NCBI RefSeq assembly: GCF_001610835.1
Contig: NZ_CP011270.1
Span: 2,808,001-2,872,000, forward strand
DNA length: 64,000 bases
Direction of reading: 5' to 3'
Source of the DNA: Planctomyces sp. SH-PL14
GTDB taxonomy: Bacteria; Planctomycetota; Planctomycetia; Planctomycetales; Planctomycetaceae
A program made the translations under genes and the position numbers. Positions 27,154 to 38,360 of this stretch are shown here, one piece after another. Positions within the stretch are counted from its first letter, which is position 1, and every line of letters begins with the position of its first letter. Below the pieces are notes generated by a model. The model did no database searches. It was not told where the DNA came from and saw only the letters and a list, made by a program, of their open reading frames with translations.

Positions 27154-27272
27154 CGGCCCGGCCCGGGGATGGCGATGTGGACCTCCGATGTCGGCTATGG
27201 CTCCGCAATACCTTCAAGTCTGAGTTTGCTGGGTGACTCAATGCAAGAACAAACGAGGATGAACTCAGCGGG

Positions 27273-30200
27273 TCAGTGAGAAGTTATCTCCCCAACTGGG
27301 GAGACTCGCACTTTTCTGGTGCTGCGTTTTCTGAGAGAGTCGATGCTCTGCAGTCGGTTCCATGTGGTGCGATCGGGATTGGCAATGGTGAGCTGCGTGT
27401 GTTCGCACAGCTGAAGTTCGTTATCGGAAAGTTTCTGAACCCTGTAGAGGGCATCCTTGCCGTCAGGACCGGTCAGCAACAGGCTGTCGTTCTTCGTCAG
27501 GGAGAACAGGAACTTCACTGTCTGGCCGGGCTTCAGTTTCCAGGCGAACTGAAGCTGCTCGGTCGTCTTGGGGATCAGGACCTTCTCCCCCGGAGTCTTC
27601 CGGTTCGCATTGAGCGTCAGGTGCGCGTCGAGCCGCGTGATGACTTCGTGGGCCCAGTAGAGCTCCTGGCCCTCCTCATTAAGAACTGTGTAGACCATTG
27701 AGGCGTAGTTCGAGTCCTTCCCGCTGGCGATCTGACGCTGGGTGGCCCCCTGGCCAACCGTTCGGGGCTTGCTGTCGGTGCGGAGGCGGACCTTGAAGAT
27801 CGGGCTGCCGGGGCCGCTGCCGTTCTCCTTCCTCAGCATCGGGAAATTCTCGGGCTTGCCGTTCTTGTCGGCCCAGAACTTGGCCGGCACTTTGTCGCTC
27901 TTGTTGACGGCGGCGGCACAGAGCTCCTGGTACTTCTGCTGGACCGCGAGGCGGACGCGGGCGTCGACGATCTGTTCGCCAACGATCTCCTTTTCGGTCA
28001 GCCGGTCGAGCGACTTGCGGATGCGGAACTCCGGCTTCGCCTTCTTGCCATCCCCGACCTGGAATGGCTTCGAATAGTTTGTCTCCGCGTGGAGCGGACC
28101 GGCGAGGGTGCGGGTCGGACGGTGCGAGACGTACAGGCTGCCGATGCACTGACGGGCTTCGTCGAGGAACGAGTCCCACGGCTGCTCGAGGCCATCGAGG
28201 AAGGCGTTGAAGCGTCCGCCGGGACGGGCCCCTTCTTCCGCCAGACTTGCGAGCTTCTGGATGCGGTCCTGCGATGAGAGGGCGACGATCAGGGCGTCGA
28301 TGGCGTGGTGACGGTGGTCCTCACGGTTCTTCTCGTCGTTTTCGCTGAGCACCCGGTCGAGATGCCAGCCGCGGCGGAGCATCCAGGTCAGGCCACCGGT
28401 CGGCGTGACGATCCGCTGCGTCTGCTCCTGGTCGTTTCGGCCGCCAAAGAGCGTGCCGAGATACTGCGCCGCCAGACGCGAGTTGTACCGCGTGTCGTTG
28501 AGATGCCGCGTCACGAACCCTTCGGGGACGGCGGGCATCTCGAAGCGCTCGAGCTTCCGTTCGGCGTGCGGGCCTTTGAACGCCCGAACGCGCTGGAGCG
28601 TCTTCTCGTACTCGTCCGGGCTCAGACAGTCGATCGGGAGACGGTCCTTCTTCTGATGGCGGTTGAAGTCGACAAAGCACAGCGTCTTGTTGCCGAAGGA
28701 ATCGTCGAGATACCGGCGGGGGAAGATGTGCTCGACGTCGAACTTGGGATGCGGCCCCAGGAGCGACTGGGCGTCAATCCGCTGGCCAGTGTAGGGGCAG
28801 GTCCAGTCGCACTCGACGGCGAGCATCCATTTCTCGATATCGGCGCGGGAGGGGCGGGGGATGTTCTTGAGCTGAGCGACGATCTCGTCGGCGGCCCGCT
28901 CGCGGCGCTTGCGGTTGTCTTCGTTGTCCTTCCAGAGCTGCTTGCGGCGATCGCGCGAGTTCTTGAGCTCGCGGGCGAGCTCGATGAACACCTGCTCGGG
29001 CTTGCCGTAGTTGTCGATCAGAGCGTTGACGACTTTTCGCAGCTCGGTCAGGGCGCGAATGACGGCCGGATTGCGGATGTCCCGGTTCCAGTGATGGACC
29101 GGCGGGAGCTTGTCATGAGCCGTGCCCGCTTGGAGCGAGGCGGGATAGGCCGCCAGACGGGCGGTGGCATAGGGCGCGCCATTTCGCATCAGCGGCAGAA
29201 GTTTTTCGAGGGCCTGCCGCGATAGGCTGCCGTAGCCCTCCTCCAGCGACGCGTCGGCCAGCCTCTTCGCTTGCTCGTCGGAGAGATTCCACTTGGCTTT
29301 CGCTCGCCGCTGGAGCGCCTGGGGCTTGCGATAGTGCAGGACTTCGAGGGCAACTCGCTCCCGTTCGTCATCCGAAAGCCCTTCCCATTGCTCCCCGCCG
29401 AAGATCGGAGCGAGCTTGGCGTTGGTGCGGTGGCCAATGAGCTTCTGGTCCTCTTCCTCACCGAAGCCCTGCTGCGTGAACGTCGTCCCTTTGGGCAGCT
29501 TCAAGAGCGTGCGGACTTTCGACAGGGCCATCTCGCCTTGGTTCTGCAGAGCACCGAGGACGATCTGGCGCTCCTCGTCGGCCAGGCAGCGTTTCCCCTG
29601 GCCCGGAATGACCGCTTGCAAATGGTTGACCGCCTGAAGAACGCGGAACTCCTGGAACAGCGGGATGGCGATCGTGCAGCGGCGACGATCCGGTTCGAGC
29701 GAGCAGCGGCCGATGAGCCGGCTGTGTGATTTGAGCGGACGCTGGAAGAAGAGGATCCGTTGAATGCGGTCCCAGTCGGATTCCGGGATCCGCGGATGGA
29801 GAGGGGCTTGGGCCGCGCGAATGGCCCTGAACTCGTCCCGGTACATTTCGCGAGCGGTGTACCGTTTGACGACCTGACCGCTTTTGTCCTGTTCGTTCTC
29901 GACTCCGAAGTGACCGGCATCGTTCTCGAATCCGAACCGGCCCTGGCGGAGCGTGAACGAGTCGCGAACGTACTGGGCTAGAGTCCGGTCACCGCGGGCC
30001 TCGTTGGTCGCCTTGATCCCGCCGGCAACCTTGCCCTCTTCGTCCGCGTCTCGTTTTCCTTTACGGTTGCTGGCAAAACCTCGACGCTGAACCAGATGAT
30101 AGAGCGCCCGACCGAGCTCGAACGGATCGAGCGTCTCTCCGTCGGCCCCCTTCGCTCGCAGAATGTACGGGAGCTTCTGATAGGCGATCAGGGCGTCCCG

Positions 30201-30608
30201 GTCGCCATGTTCGAACTCTTGTGGGAGATGCTTCTTTCCGAGCTGCGCATCGAGGGCCTTGATCTCCTGGTCGCGGACGTCCGACAGCGCGCCCCGTTTG
30301 CCATCCATCGACTCCGGAGGGTAGGGGACGGTCTTGGGCAGCAGCCCGATCTGCTGAAGCCAGACGAAAAGGTTTCGCTTGCGATGCTGCTTCCGCCAGT
30401 GCTGACGCCTGGGCTGGCGCGCGTTACGGCGTTCTGCTCCTCGCGAGCTGTCTTTGCCTTGTTCGACGTCCCCCTCAACTCCGGCTTCGAAGATCCGAAC
30501 GCCCGTTGCGACCAGCTTGACCGGCTTTGGGGTGTTCCCCTTCGAGAGCTGGATGACCGCCCAACCGAGCGAGCTCACACCGAGGTCGAGTCCGAGTCGG
30601 TAGCGCAT
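27273..30608 (-). CDS. cas9: CRISPR-associated endonuclease Cas9, type II-C
   Basis: This is 1111 residues. RuvC-I is GLDLGVSSLGWAVI with D8; an arginine-rich bridge helix follows at about 57-80. RuvC-II is VFIELARE with E543. The HNH domain includes CPYTGQ, FDVEHIFP (H627) and N649; the usual Asp before the His is Glu (E626). RuvC-III is HRHHAIDALIVAL with H768 and D771. The C-terminal 300 residues would hold the PAM-interacting domain. The start at 30608 (MRYRLGLDLG) has AGGA nine nt upstream; a longer reading would start inside the antisense strand of the tracrRNA and is rejected. Size and gene set (no csn2, no cas4) indicate II-C. It cleaves DNA matched by crRNA:tracrRNA. Confidence 0.97.
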   Translation of the reverse strand: MRYRLGLDLGVSSLGWAVIQLSKGNTPKPVKLVATGVRIFEAGVEGDVEQGKDSSRGAERRNARQPRRQHWRKQHRKRNLFVWLQQIGLLPKTVPYPPESMDGKRGALSDVRDQEIKALDAQLGKKHLPQEFEHGDRDALIAYQKLPYILRAKGADGETLDPFELGRALYHLVQRRGFASNRKGKRDADEEGKVAGGIKATNEARGDRTLAQYVRDSFTLRQGRFGFENDAGHFGVENEQDKSGQVVKRYTAREMYRDEFRAIRAAQAPLHPRIPESDWDRIQRILFFQRPLKSHSRLIGRCSLEPDRRRCTIAIPLFQEFRVLQAVNHLQAVIPGQGKRCLADEERQIVLGALQNQGEMALSKVRTLLKLPKGTTFTQQGFGEEEDQKLIGHRTNAKLAPIFGGEQWEGLSDDERERVALEVLHYRKPQALQRRAKAKWNLSDEQAKRLADASLEEGYGSLSRQALEKLLPLMRNGAPYATARLAAYPASLQAGTAHDKLPPVHHWNRDIRNPAVIRALTELRKVVNALIDNYGKPEQVFIELARELKNSRDRRKQLWKDNEDNRKRRERAADEIVAQLKNIPRPSRADIEKWMLAVECDWTCPYTGQRIDAQSLLGPHPKFDVEHIFPRRYLDDSFGNKTLCFVDFNRHQKKDRLPIDCLSPDEYEKTLQRVRAFKGPHAERKLERFEMPAVPEGFVTRHLNDTRYNSRLAAQYLGTLFGGRNDQEQTQRIVTPTGGLTWMLRRGWHLDRVLSENDEKNREDHRHHAIDALIVALSSQDRIQKLASLAEEGARPGGRFNAFLDGLEQPWDSFLDEARQCIGSLYVSHRPTRTLAGPLHAETNYSKPFQVGDGKKAKPEFRIRKSLDRLTEKEIVGEQIVDARVRLAVQQKYQELCAAAVNKSDKVPAKFWADKNGKPENFPMLRKENGSGPGSPIFKVRLRTDSKPRTVGQGATQRQIASGKDSNYASMVYTVLNEEGQELYWAHEVITRLDAHLTLNANRKTPGEKVLIPKTTEQLQFAWKLKPGQTVKFLFSLTKNDSLLLTGPDGKDALYRVQKLSDNELQLCEHTQLTIANPDRTTWNRLQSIDSLRKRSTRKVRVSPVGEITSH

Positions 30609-30740
30609 GACGAAATGTCCTGGTTTCAAAGTGCAGCCGGAGAGCGAGATTGACTCGCAAAGGCGAAACGGCGAATTGCCCGGCCACATTTTCAGACTAC
30701 CACCGTTGCCTTTGGTGGCAAGCGACGGAAGAATATCGGC

Positions 30741-30834
30741 AGTGTATCCGAGCGACGTTTGCCTCCCTGTCACAGTAAGGCTTATGGCGCGTACGGTTCA
30801 ATCCGTGGGACTGGTCTTGGACCAGTCCCTTTTT
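30741..30834 (+). ncRNA. tracrRNA, divergent from cas9
   Basis: Bases 30741-30776 are an anti-repeat: their reverse complement matches the CRISPR repeat at 30 of 36 positions, and three of the six differences can pair as G-U. The 16 nt complementary to the repeat 3' end match exactly. Downstream come a small nexus-like hairpin (ACGG-TTCAAT-CCGT, about 30793-30806) and a strong terminator. The 5' end is not defined; transcription probably starts slightly upstream of 30741, in the 130-bp region shared with the cas9 promoter. The RNA pairs with pre-crRNA for Cas9 loading. Confidence 0.9.
30807..30834 (+). terminator. Rho-independent terminator of the tracrRNA
   Basis: A perfect 10-bp stem, GGGACTGGTC with GACCAGTCCC, has a TTG loop and is followed by TTTTT. 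It forms the 3' hairpin of the tracrRNA. Confidence 0.93.
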
Positions 30835-31162
30835 CTTGCGCACCGCGCGCCCATTTCCGCGACTGCGTCACGATGCAGCTTGGTCGCCGCAGCCCGACAA
30901 GTGAAGCGTGAAATTTACTCGGCGAGAGGGATTCGCGCAACGATCTCGGAATTGAAGCGAAACGTGCGAGCGTCGCTTCGGCCTTGCCGCACATTGCATC
31001 TCGCTACTGACGGCCCATGCGTCAATGAGTGAATGCAGCCGAGGTGACGATTGGCTAGAGTGTGGATGCGTTCGGTCGAGGCAAGTATGAACGCGGACTG
31101 AGGCCGATTTCGTGTCGAGCGGGTCGCGCGATCTGGGTTTGGGAGCAGGAGCTTCTAAGGAA
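30835..31162. other. Intergenic region between tracrRNA and mcrB-like gene
   Basis: This is 328 bp with no supported gene. It presumably holds the promoter for the McrBC pair; no clear promoter boxes or repeats were recognised. Confidence 0.5.
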
Positions 31163-33430
31163 ATGTTTGATCAACGGGTCTTGGAGCAGGTCCGTACATG
31201 CCTCGGCGAGGTAGCCGACTCCCGCGAGATTCCTTCGGCGGAGCAACTGGACGCGTACTTCGCCACCTTTCGGGATCGCTTCGGCCCGCAGCAACTGGGC
31301 TCGCTCGATGGCGATGCGCTTCTGGAGCGGATGCACGGGCGATCCGATGCGCATGGCTCCCTGATGTACTGGCTGGAGTTCAAGGACGACGCCGAGTTTC
31401 CCGGTATCTTCGGAGGGATCGGGGGCGGAAGCGCTCTCAAGTTCGGCATCTTCCAGCGCAAGGAGAACGGCGAGTGGGTCACAGGATCGGCACAGAAGCA
31501 GACTGTGCTTTCACGAGCTGACGCAATTGCCTATGTCCGTCGGCAGCGCGACCAGTTGCTGGCGTGCGTGCAGCTGATGGACTCGCTTCCTGTCGACTCC
31601 CCGCTCTCCTCGTATCTCGAGTTGCAGCGATCAATCAACGAGGCGGCTCCAGACGTCGCTCAGTTGGGGTGGACGCACAAATACTTGAGTCTCCTATTTA
31701 CAACAAAGATCGACGATATCCACAGCGTCGAACACCAGCAATTTCACTTGCACCGACTGCTGATGACGCCCCCGGAGGAGAAAGGCCGATACGTCTGCAC
31801 CTGGCACTTTGTGCAATTGATGCGGGAGCTCCAGACTTCGATGTTTCAGACGACGGCCGCCCTATATCGCCGGAACGGCTCTCCCTTCCGATATTGGCGG
31901 ATTGGATCAAGCGAGGGCAGCGAGCCACGCAGCCGCTGGGAGATGATGCGTGACGAGAATGTTGTCGCGGTGGGCTGGGGCAAGCTTGGGGATCTCTCCG
32001 GATTCCGCAGCGGATCCGGCGGAGGCGAGCAGCTGAAACCCCTCCTTGCAGCCGCGTATGAGAAGGGGGCCCCTCAGATCGGCAACGAAGCCGGGCAGCT
32101 GTGGATGTTCATCAGCAAAATGGCCCCCCGGGACATTGTTGCGGTAATGGATGGTGCGACTGTGCTGGGAATCGCCCGCGTTGAGGGAGACTACTTTCAT
32201 GCTGAAGGGCAACCATTCCCCAACCGCCGTAAGGCAACCTGGCAGAGTCTCGACGAGTGGAAGATGACGGATCCGGCGGGTCTGCGCCGTTCCGTAACTT
32301 CACTGGACAAATATTCGAAGACGATCGTCGAATTGGAGCGAAAGCTCCTCGCTGGAGGTGGAACAGTTGCCCCCATCCCGCCGCCGCTTCCCGAGTTGAC
32401 TGGGACTCGGGCGCGGATTCAGTCGACTCTCGAGCGCAAAGGGCAAGTCATTCTGTACGGGCCTCCGGGGACCGGAAAGACGCATTGGGCGGAGTCAACT
32501 GCGCGAGAGCTAGCGGCCCGCGACGCGTTTGGAATGACGTACGAGGACCTGACTCCGGAACAGCGGCGCGAGGTCGATGGAGAGGGGGAGCAGTCCGGAC
32601 TCGTCCGCTTCTGTTGTTTCCACCCTGCATACGGCTATGAAGACTTCATCGAGGGGTTGCAGCCCCGCGGCTCGGATGGACCGCTCGGGTTTGTGGTGAA
32701 GCCGGGTATCTTTCGTCGGCTGTGCGAAGAGGCGGCGCAGGCTCCCAAGCGGATGTTTTATCTCATCGTCGACGAGATTAACCGCGGAGACATTCCGAGG
32801 ATATTCGGAGAGTTACTGCTGCTCTTAGAGAAGAGCCGGAGGGGGTTGCAGGTCTTGCTGCCAATGTCACGTTCGGCCTTCTCGGTTCCTCCGAATGTCC
32901 GATTGATTGGAACGATGAACACGGCCGACCGCTCGATCGCGTTGCTGGACACTGCCCTGCGGCGGCGGTTCGGATTCGTGGAATTGATGCCGGCCTATGA
33001 CACACTGCGCGACACTGTCATTGAGGGGATCCCGCTCGCGCCTTGGTTGCAAGAATTGAACGCGCGCATCTGCAGGCACATCGGCCGCGACGCCCGCAAT
33101 CTTCAGATCGGCCATTCCTACCTCCTCGAAGGCGGGAAGCCCATTAACACATTCACCAGGCTCTCTCGGATCGTTCAAGACGACATCATCCCTCTGCTTG
33201 AGGAGTACTGTTACGAGGATTTTGAAGTGCTCCAGAACATCCTGCAGGCAGGTTTGGTCGATGTAGAGAAGCAGCAGGTTCGGCACGAAGTGTTTGACGC
33301 TGAGCGGAAGGCCGATCTGATCCACGCCCTTCTGGCGTTCTGCCCGGACGTTGTGGCGTCGAAGGAGGCACTCGAAGCCGACGAGACCGAATCGTCGGAA
33401 GTCGACGACAACGACGGAGAGCCGCAGTGA
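31163..33430 (+). CDS. McrB-type AAA+ GTPase with N-terminal EVE-like DNA-reading region
   Basis: This is 755 residues from the ATG at 31163 (AGGA just upstream); a GTG at 31112 would add 17 residues. The N-terminal region includes MYWLEFKDD, GGGSALKFGIFQ and, around 245-395, YWRIGSSEGSEPRSRWE, VVAVGWGKLGDL and IVAVMDGATVLGIARV, which I read as an EVE/PUA-like fold that could bind modified DNA. The motor has Walker A GPPGTGKT, Walker B FYLIVDEINRGDIPRIFGEL and the McrB signature MNTADRSIALLDTALRRRF. McrB translocates on DNA with GTP and activates McrC. The stop overlaps the mcrC GTG (GTGA), so the subunits are coupled. Type IV restriction of modified phage DNA is the expected role. Confidence 0.9.
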   Translation: MFDQRVLEQVRTCLGEVADSREIPSAEQLDAYFATFRDRFGPQQLGSLDGDALLERMHGRSDAHGSLMYWLEFKDDAEFPGIFGGIGGGSALKFGIFQRKENGEWVTGSAQKQTVLSRADAIAYVRRQRDQLLACVQLMDSLPVDSPLSSYLELQRSINEAAPDVAQLGWTHKYLSLLFTTKIDDIHSVEHQQFHLHRLLMTPPEEKGRYVCTWHFVQLMRELQTSMFQTTAALYRRNGSPFRYWRIGSSEGSEPRSRWEMMRDENVVAVGWGKLGDLSGFRSGSGGGEQLKPLLAAAYEKGAPQIGNEAGQLWMFISKMAPRDIVAVMDGATVLGIARVEGDYFHAEGQPFPNRRKATWQSLDEWKMTDPAGLRRSVTSLDKYSKTIVELERKLLAGGGTVAPIPPPLPELTGTRARIQSTLERKGQVILYGPPGTGKTHWAESTARELAARDAFGMTYEDLTPEQRREVDGEGEQSGLVRFCCFHPAYGYEDFIEGLQPRGSDGPLGFVVKPGIFRRLCEEAAQAPKRMFYLIVDEINRGDIPRIFGELLLLLEKSRRGLQVLLPMSRSAFSVPPNVRLIGTMNTADRSIALLDTALRRRFGFVELMPAYDTLRDTVIEGIPLAPWLQELNARICRHIGRDARNLQIGHSYLLEGGKPINTFTRLSRIVQDDIIPLLEEYCYEDFEVLQNILQAGLVDVEKQQVRHEVFDAERKADLIHALLAFCPDVVASKEALEADETESSEVDDNDGEPQ

Positions 33431-34725
33431 GCTCCCCAATTCGCCTTCGCCTGACCGAGTGGGATGAGGCCCGGCCTATTCGTGGATCGAGGCTCGAGGG
33501 AGTCTTTGTCTCTGATACGCCGTTGGCAGCCCGCTCTATTGCCGCCCTGCATGTCGGCCCGATGCTTGAAGTCGACGAGCTTCGGGAGGGGACCCGAATT
33601 CGATCGTTCGCATTCGTCGGCCGGGTGTCGTTCGGAAGCGTCGAAGTGACCATCGACCCGAAGATCCCCCGGACGCCACTGATGGCCCTGTTGCGATATG
33701 CCTGCGGCGGGACGCGGATGGCCCGACTCATGTCGACGCCCTTCTCCACCGAGGACGATTCGTTTCAGGACCTTCTCGTGGAGCAACTTGCTCGCGAAGC
33801 AGAGAACTTGCTCAAGAGCGGCCTCATTCGCTGTTACTCTCGACAGACCGAATGGCTGTCGAGTCCCCGCGGCCGGATTGATCTGGCGACGTATGCTCGG
33901 GCCGCGCAGACATCTGCAAAGCTACATTGCACGCACTTCCCACGCTTGGCGGACTGGGCTCCGAATCAACTGCTGCGGGCGGGACTGAAACTGGCAGCAT
34001 CGCTTGCGACAAGCGTGGAACTGCGGAGCAAGATGCGGCGTCTCATGAGCATGATGGGCGATGCCGTGACGCTCGTTCCCCTGAATCGGCCCCTCATGGA
34101 GGAATGGGAACGGGGTCGAAGCCGTCAAACACGCGCATACGAGACGGCCGTCGAACTGATCCGATTGTTGGCCCATGGAGCAGGACTCTCCCTCTCGGAA
34201 GAGAACGAAACCATTCGGATCAACGGCTTCCTCTTTGACATGAATCGGTTCTTTCAGACCATTCTGTCGAGATTTCTGCAGGAGCACTTGGCCGGGTACG
34301 AGGTCGAGTTCGAACACCGGCTGAAGGGGATGATGTCCTATGTCCGGGAGAAGAATCCCCGCAACCGACAAAGCCCAACGCCTCGTCCCGATCTCGCCAT
34401 CCTACGCCGAGGGCGTGTAGTCCGTTTGCTGGATGCCAAGTATCGAGACCTCTGGAACAGTCCCCTTCCGACCCACATGCTCTACCAGCTTGCGGTCTAC
34501 GCGATTGGGGGTGGAGCAGACGGGACAGCAGCAATCCTTTACCCCACGACAGATCCGCAAGCGCGTGATGCTGCGATCGCGATTCGTGATCCGGTGCGAG
34601 ACACTCCGATGGGACAAGTCGTTCTGCGCCCAATCAACCTCATTGTTCTCTCGAATTTAGTTCGAGGTTCGAACTCTCGCGCTTGTCAGCAAGAGGCGAT
34701 GCGATGGGCCGGAGTGGAATGGTGA
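33427..34725 (+). CDS. McrC-type nuclease subunit
   Basis: This is 432 residues starting with GTG, overlapping the mcrB stop by four bases. The N-terminal part (FAFVGRVSFGSVEVTIDPKI) matches the McrC DUF2357-like region. A PD-(D/E)xK nuclease core lies near residues 318-345, with RPDLAIL followed by VVRLLDAKYRDL. It would cut DNA when activated by the McrB motor. The 3' end overlaps an antiparallel gene (34640-35203) by 86 bp. Confidence 0.9.
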   Translation: MSSPIRLRLTEWDEARPIRGSRLEGVFVSDTPLAARSIAALHVGPMLEVDELREGTRIRSFAFVGRVSFGSVEVTIDPKIPRTPLMALLRYACGGTRMARLMSTPFSTEDDSFQDLLVEQLAREAENLLKSGLIRCYSRQTEWLSSPRGRIDLATYARAAQTSAKLHCTHFPRLADWAPNQLLRAGLKLAASLATSVELRSKMRRLMSMMGDAVTLVPLNRPLMEEWERGRSRQTRAYETAVELIRLLAHGAGLSLSEENETIRINGFLFDMNRFFQTILSRFLQEHLAGYEVEFEHRLKGMMSYVREKNPRNRQSPTPRPDLAILRRGRVVRLLDAKYRDLWNSPLPTHMLYQLAVYAIGGGADGTAAILYPTTDPQARDAAIAIRDPVRDTPMGQVVLRPINLIVLSNLVRGSNSRACQQEAMRWAGVEW

Positions 34726-35203
34726 AGAGTTCCAGCCCGATAGCCCCGATGCGAATTCGATGTGGGAAGCAAGGGGCCGGCCCATGTGGATGCTCTGCTG
34801 TTTTACCACGACGGAGAATCGTCATTGTCGTCGATGGAGCGAGGCACAGGCGACATAGAGAGAAGCCGAAGTCCAGCCGTTCCAGGCATTCCACGAACGA
34901 CTGAAAGTCCACCACCGAACGCGTAACGCGGGACGGCCCCTCAATGGACACGATCTCGACATCGTTGAGTTCGGGAAGTCTCTGCTCCCAAGGGAGGTAT
35001 TCGGGGCCGAACGACGTACCCCGGTGAAGCCGGCGGTGGAATGCCAAACGGCCGCTTTCGTAACGGCGCGTCAATTCCTCGAGTTCTGCAAAGCCATCCA
35101 GCACTTCCGAGCCGGAGTGAATTACCGTGCTCAACCGATGCAACATGAGTACTGGAATAGGGGACACAGGCTCAGAAGAAAGGGGAAGGCGATTGGTGAT
35201 CAC
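34640..35203 (-). CDS. Hypothetical protein convergent with mcrC
   Basis: This encodes about 187 residues starting from a GTG at 35203, preceded by GAGGAG seven nt upstream, which is what decides this start; the frame is open further upstream but with non-protein-like composition. The middle (ELEELTRRYESGRLAFHRRL, YLPWEQRLPELNDVEIVSIE, VVDFQSFVECLERLDFGFSL) has normal protein composition and GC-rich third positions. The last 28 codons overlap the mcrC 3' end on the opposite strand. I recognise no family. Confidence 0.5.
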   Translation of the reverse strand: MITNRLPLSSEPVSPIPVLMLHRLSTVIHSGSEVLDGFAELEELTRRYESGRLAFHRRLHRGTSFGPEYLPWEQRLPELNDVEIVSIEGPSRVTRSVVDFQSFVECLERLDFGFSLCRLCLAPSTTMTILRRGKTAEHPHGPAPCFPHRIRIGAIGLELFTIPLRPIASPLADKRESSNLELNSREQ

Positions 35204-35596
35204 GGCGTAGCTCCTCAGTTGTGATGAAGGCAGGGGGCCCTCCGAAGTCCCGTGCCGGCCCAAAGCGTCTTGCTGATCCGTAACGTCGCTGCTGTATGAA
35301 ATCTGCTCGCGCCCCCTGGGGGGCAGTCTCCCAAACTCACCCGCTCGAGAAGGCGCAGACACATGGCAGTCGCCCAGTCGGATCAGTGGCCAAGTGCTGC
35401 CCAACGTTGTGACCGAGAAGCAACCGGTTCCAGACGCCTCCGCGGAATCGACACTTCTGCCTCACCGTCCACTCGATGCAGTCCCTCCTCAGCGACACTG
35501 CCGGCGGTGCCTAAACTTCGGGCGTAATCGCGTCATAACTCCTTGGAGGGGAAACCGTTATCTTCGACGGCCCCTCCTACACACAAGGAGTAGAAT
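35204..35596. other. Intergenic region
   Basis: This is 393 bp between divergent small genes. I see no RNA, repeat or convincing coding signal. It should contain promoters for both directions. Confidence 0.45.
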
Positions 35597-35794
35597 GTGT
35601 CTGAACGAGAGAACCGCTCGAAATCTGACGAGGGCCAGCTGAGCCCCGAGGCTGCAGAATTCGCTAGACAGGTGGGCCGCCTGATCGCCATGCAGTTCAT
35701 CCCTTCGGGGACCAAGTCTCCGGCCCTTCCATCACGGGCCACCCGAACGGGCGTGGAGAGCGGGGACCAAAGGGGGGCCGATCAAGTTTCGTGA
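35597..35794 (+). CDS. Small hypothetical protein
   Basis: This is a 65-residue product starting with GTG at 35597, with GGAG six nt upstream. The first 40 residues (MSERENRSKSDEGQLSPEAA, then EFARQVGRLIAMQF) look like an amphipathic helical protein. It is the first of three same-strand genes leading to the serine recombinase, so it may be a small accessory or recombination-directionality protein, but nothing in the sequence proves this. Confidence 0.5.
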   Translation: MSERENRSKSDEGQLSPEAAEFARQVGRLIAMQFIPSGTKSPALPSRATRTGVESGDQRGADQVS

Positions 35795-35883
35795 GATCCG
35801 TCAAAATTGGTCGACTTGGGGTTCTCGACTTCCGCTGGCGAGGGCAAAAAGAGGGATCACACTTCATTCAACGGAGCGGCCAC

Positions 35884-36351
35884 GTGAGCCCTTCCACGAT
35901 TCCTGCAACCCCGGCGTCAGATGGCTTTGAAAAGGCCGTCGAAGCTCTGGCACGGCAGGACGTCGACGCCATGGTGACTTACCTCCACCGGGTCCTGCCC
36001 CCTGGGACGGTCACCAAGACCTTCTCCATTCCCGCGGAGATCTATCTCCGGCTGGCTGTGATGCTTCGTTTTCGGCTCTGGGAAGAGCGTGGAATCCCAT
36101 GCCACATTGACGCTGGGCTTCCGTCCTCATCGGAGGTAATGCACGAACTGGCGCGCGAATTGAAGACGTTCGAACTGAAGAACACCGCTTACGAGCTGGG
36201 AGCACACATGTTGTGTGTTCTGAGAAACGACATCCTTTGGAACACGGAGGACGACTCGCTTCGTTTCAAGACGGCGATCAACGTCGACCTCACCGACGAC
36301 TTGATCGATGCCATCGCAGGCTTCTTGCTTCAACAGACCCGGGAGATCTGA
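35884..36351 (+). CDS. Hypothetical protein upstream of the serine recombinase
   Basis: This is about 155 residues from a GTG at 35884 with GGAG seven nt upstream; a GTG at 35791 overlapping the previous stop would add 31 residues of less protein-like sequence. The product is mainly helical (FEKAVEALARQDVDAMVTYL, EIYLRLAVMLRFRLWEE, LTDDLIDAIAGFLLQQ). No family was recognised. Its stop is only three bases before the recombinase start, so they are co-transcribed. Confidence 0.6.
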   Translation: MSPSTIPATPASDGFEKAVEALARQDVDAMVTYLHRVLPPGTVTKTFSIPAEIYLRLAVMLRFRLWEERGIPCHIDAGLPSSSEVMHELARELKTFELKNTAYELGAHMLCVLRNDILWNTEDDSLRFKTAINVDLTDDLIDAIAGFLLQQTREI

Positions 36352-36354
36352 ACA

Positions 36355-38360
<2,006 letters not shown>

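Noticed and set aside
27154-27241. Upstream N-terminus for Cas1
   Set aside because: Its composition is unlike Cas1. The true N-terminus is in another frame starting at 27153, joined by a frameshift.
30700-30718. Inverted repeat CCACC...GGTGG upstream of the tracrRNA as an operator
   Set aside because: Stem of only five bases with a nine-base loop; too weak to claim.
30609-30773. N-terminal extension of Cas9 by 55 residues
   Set aside because: It is the antisense of the tracrRNA anti-repeat and of the shared promoter region; the conserved Cas9 start MRYRLGLDLG has a ribosome binding site at 30608.
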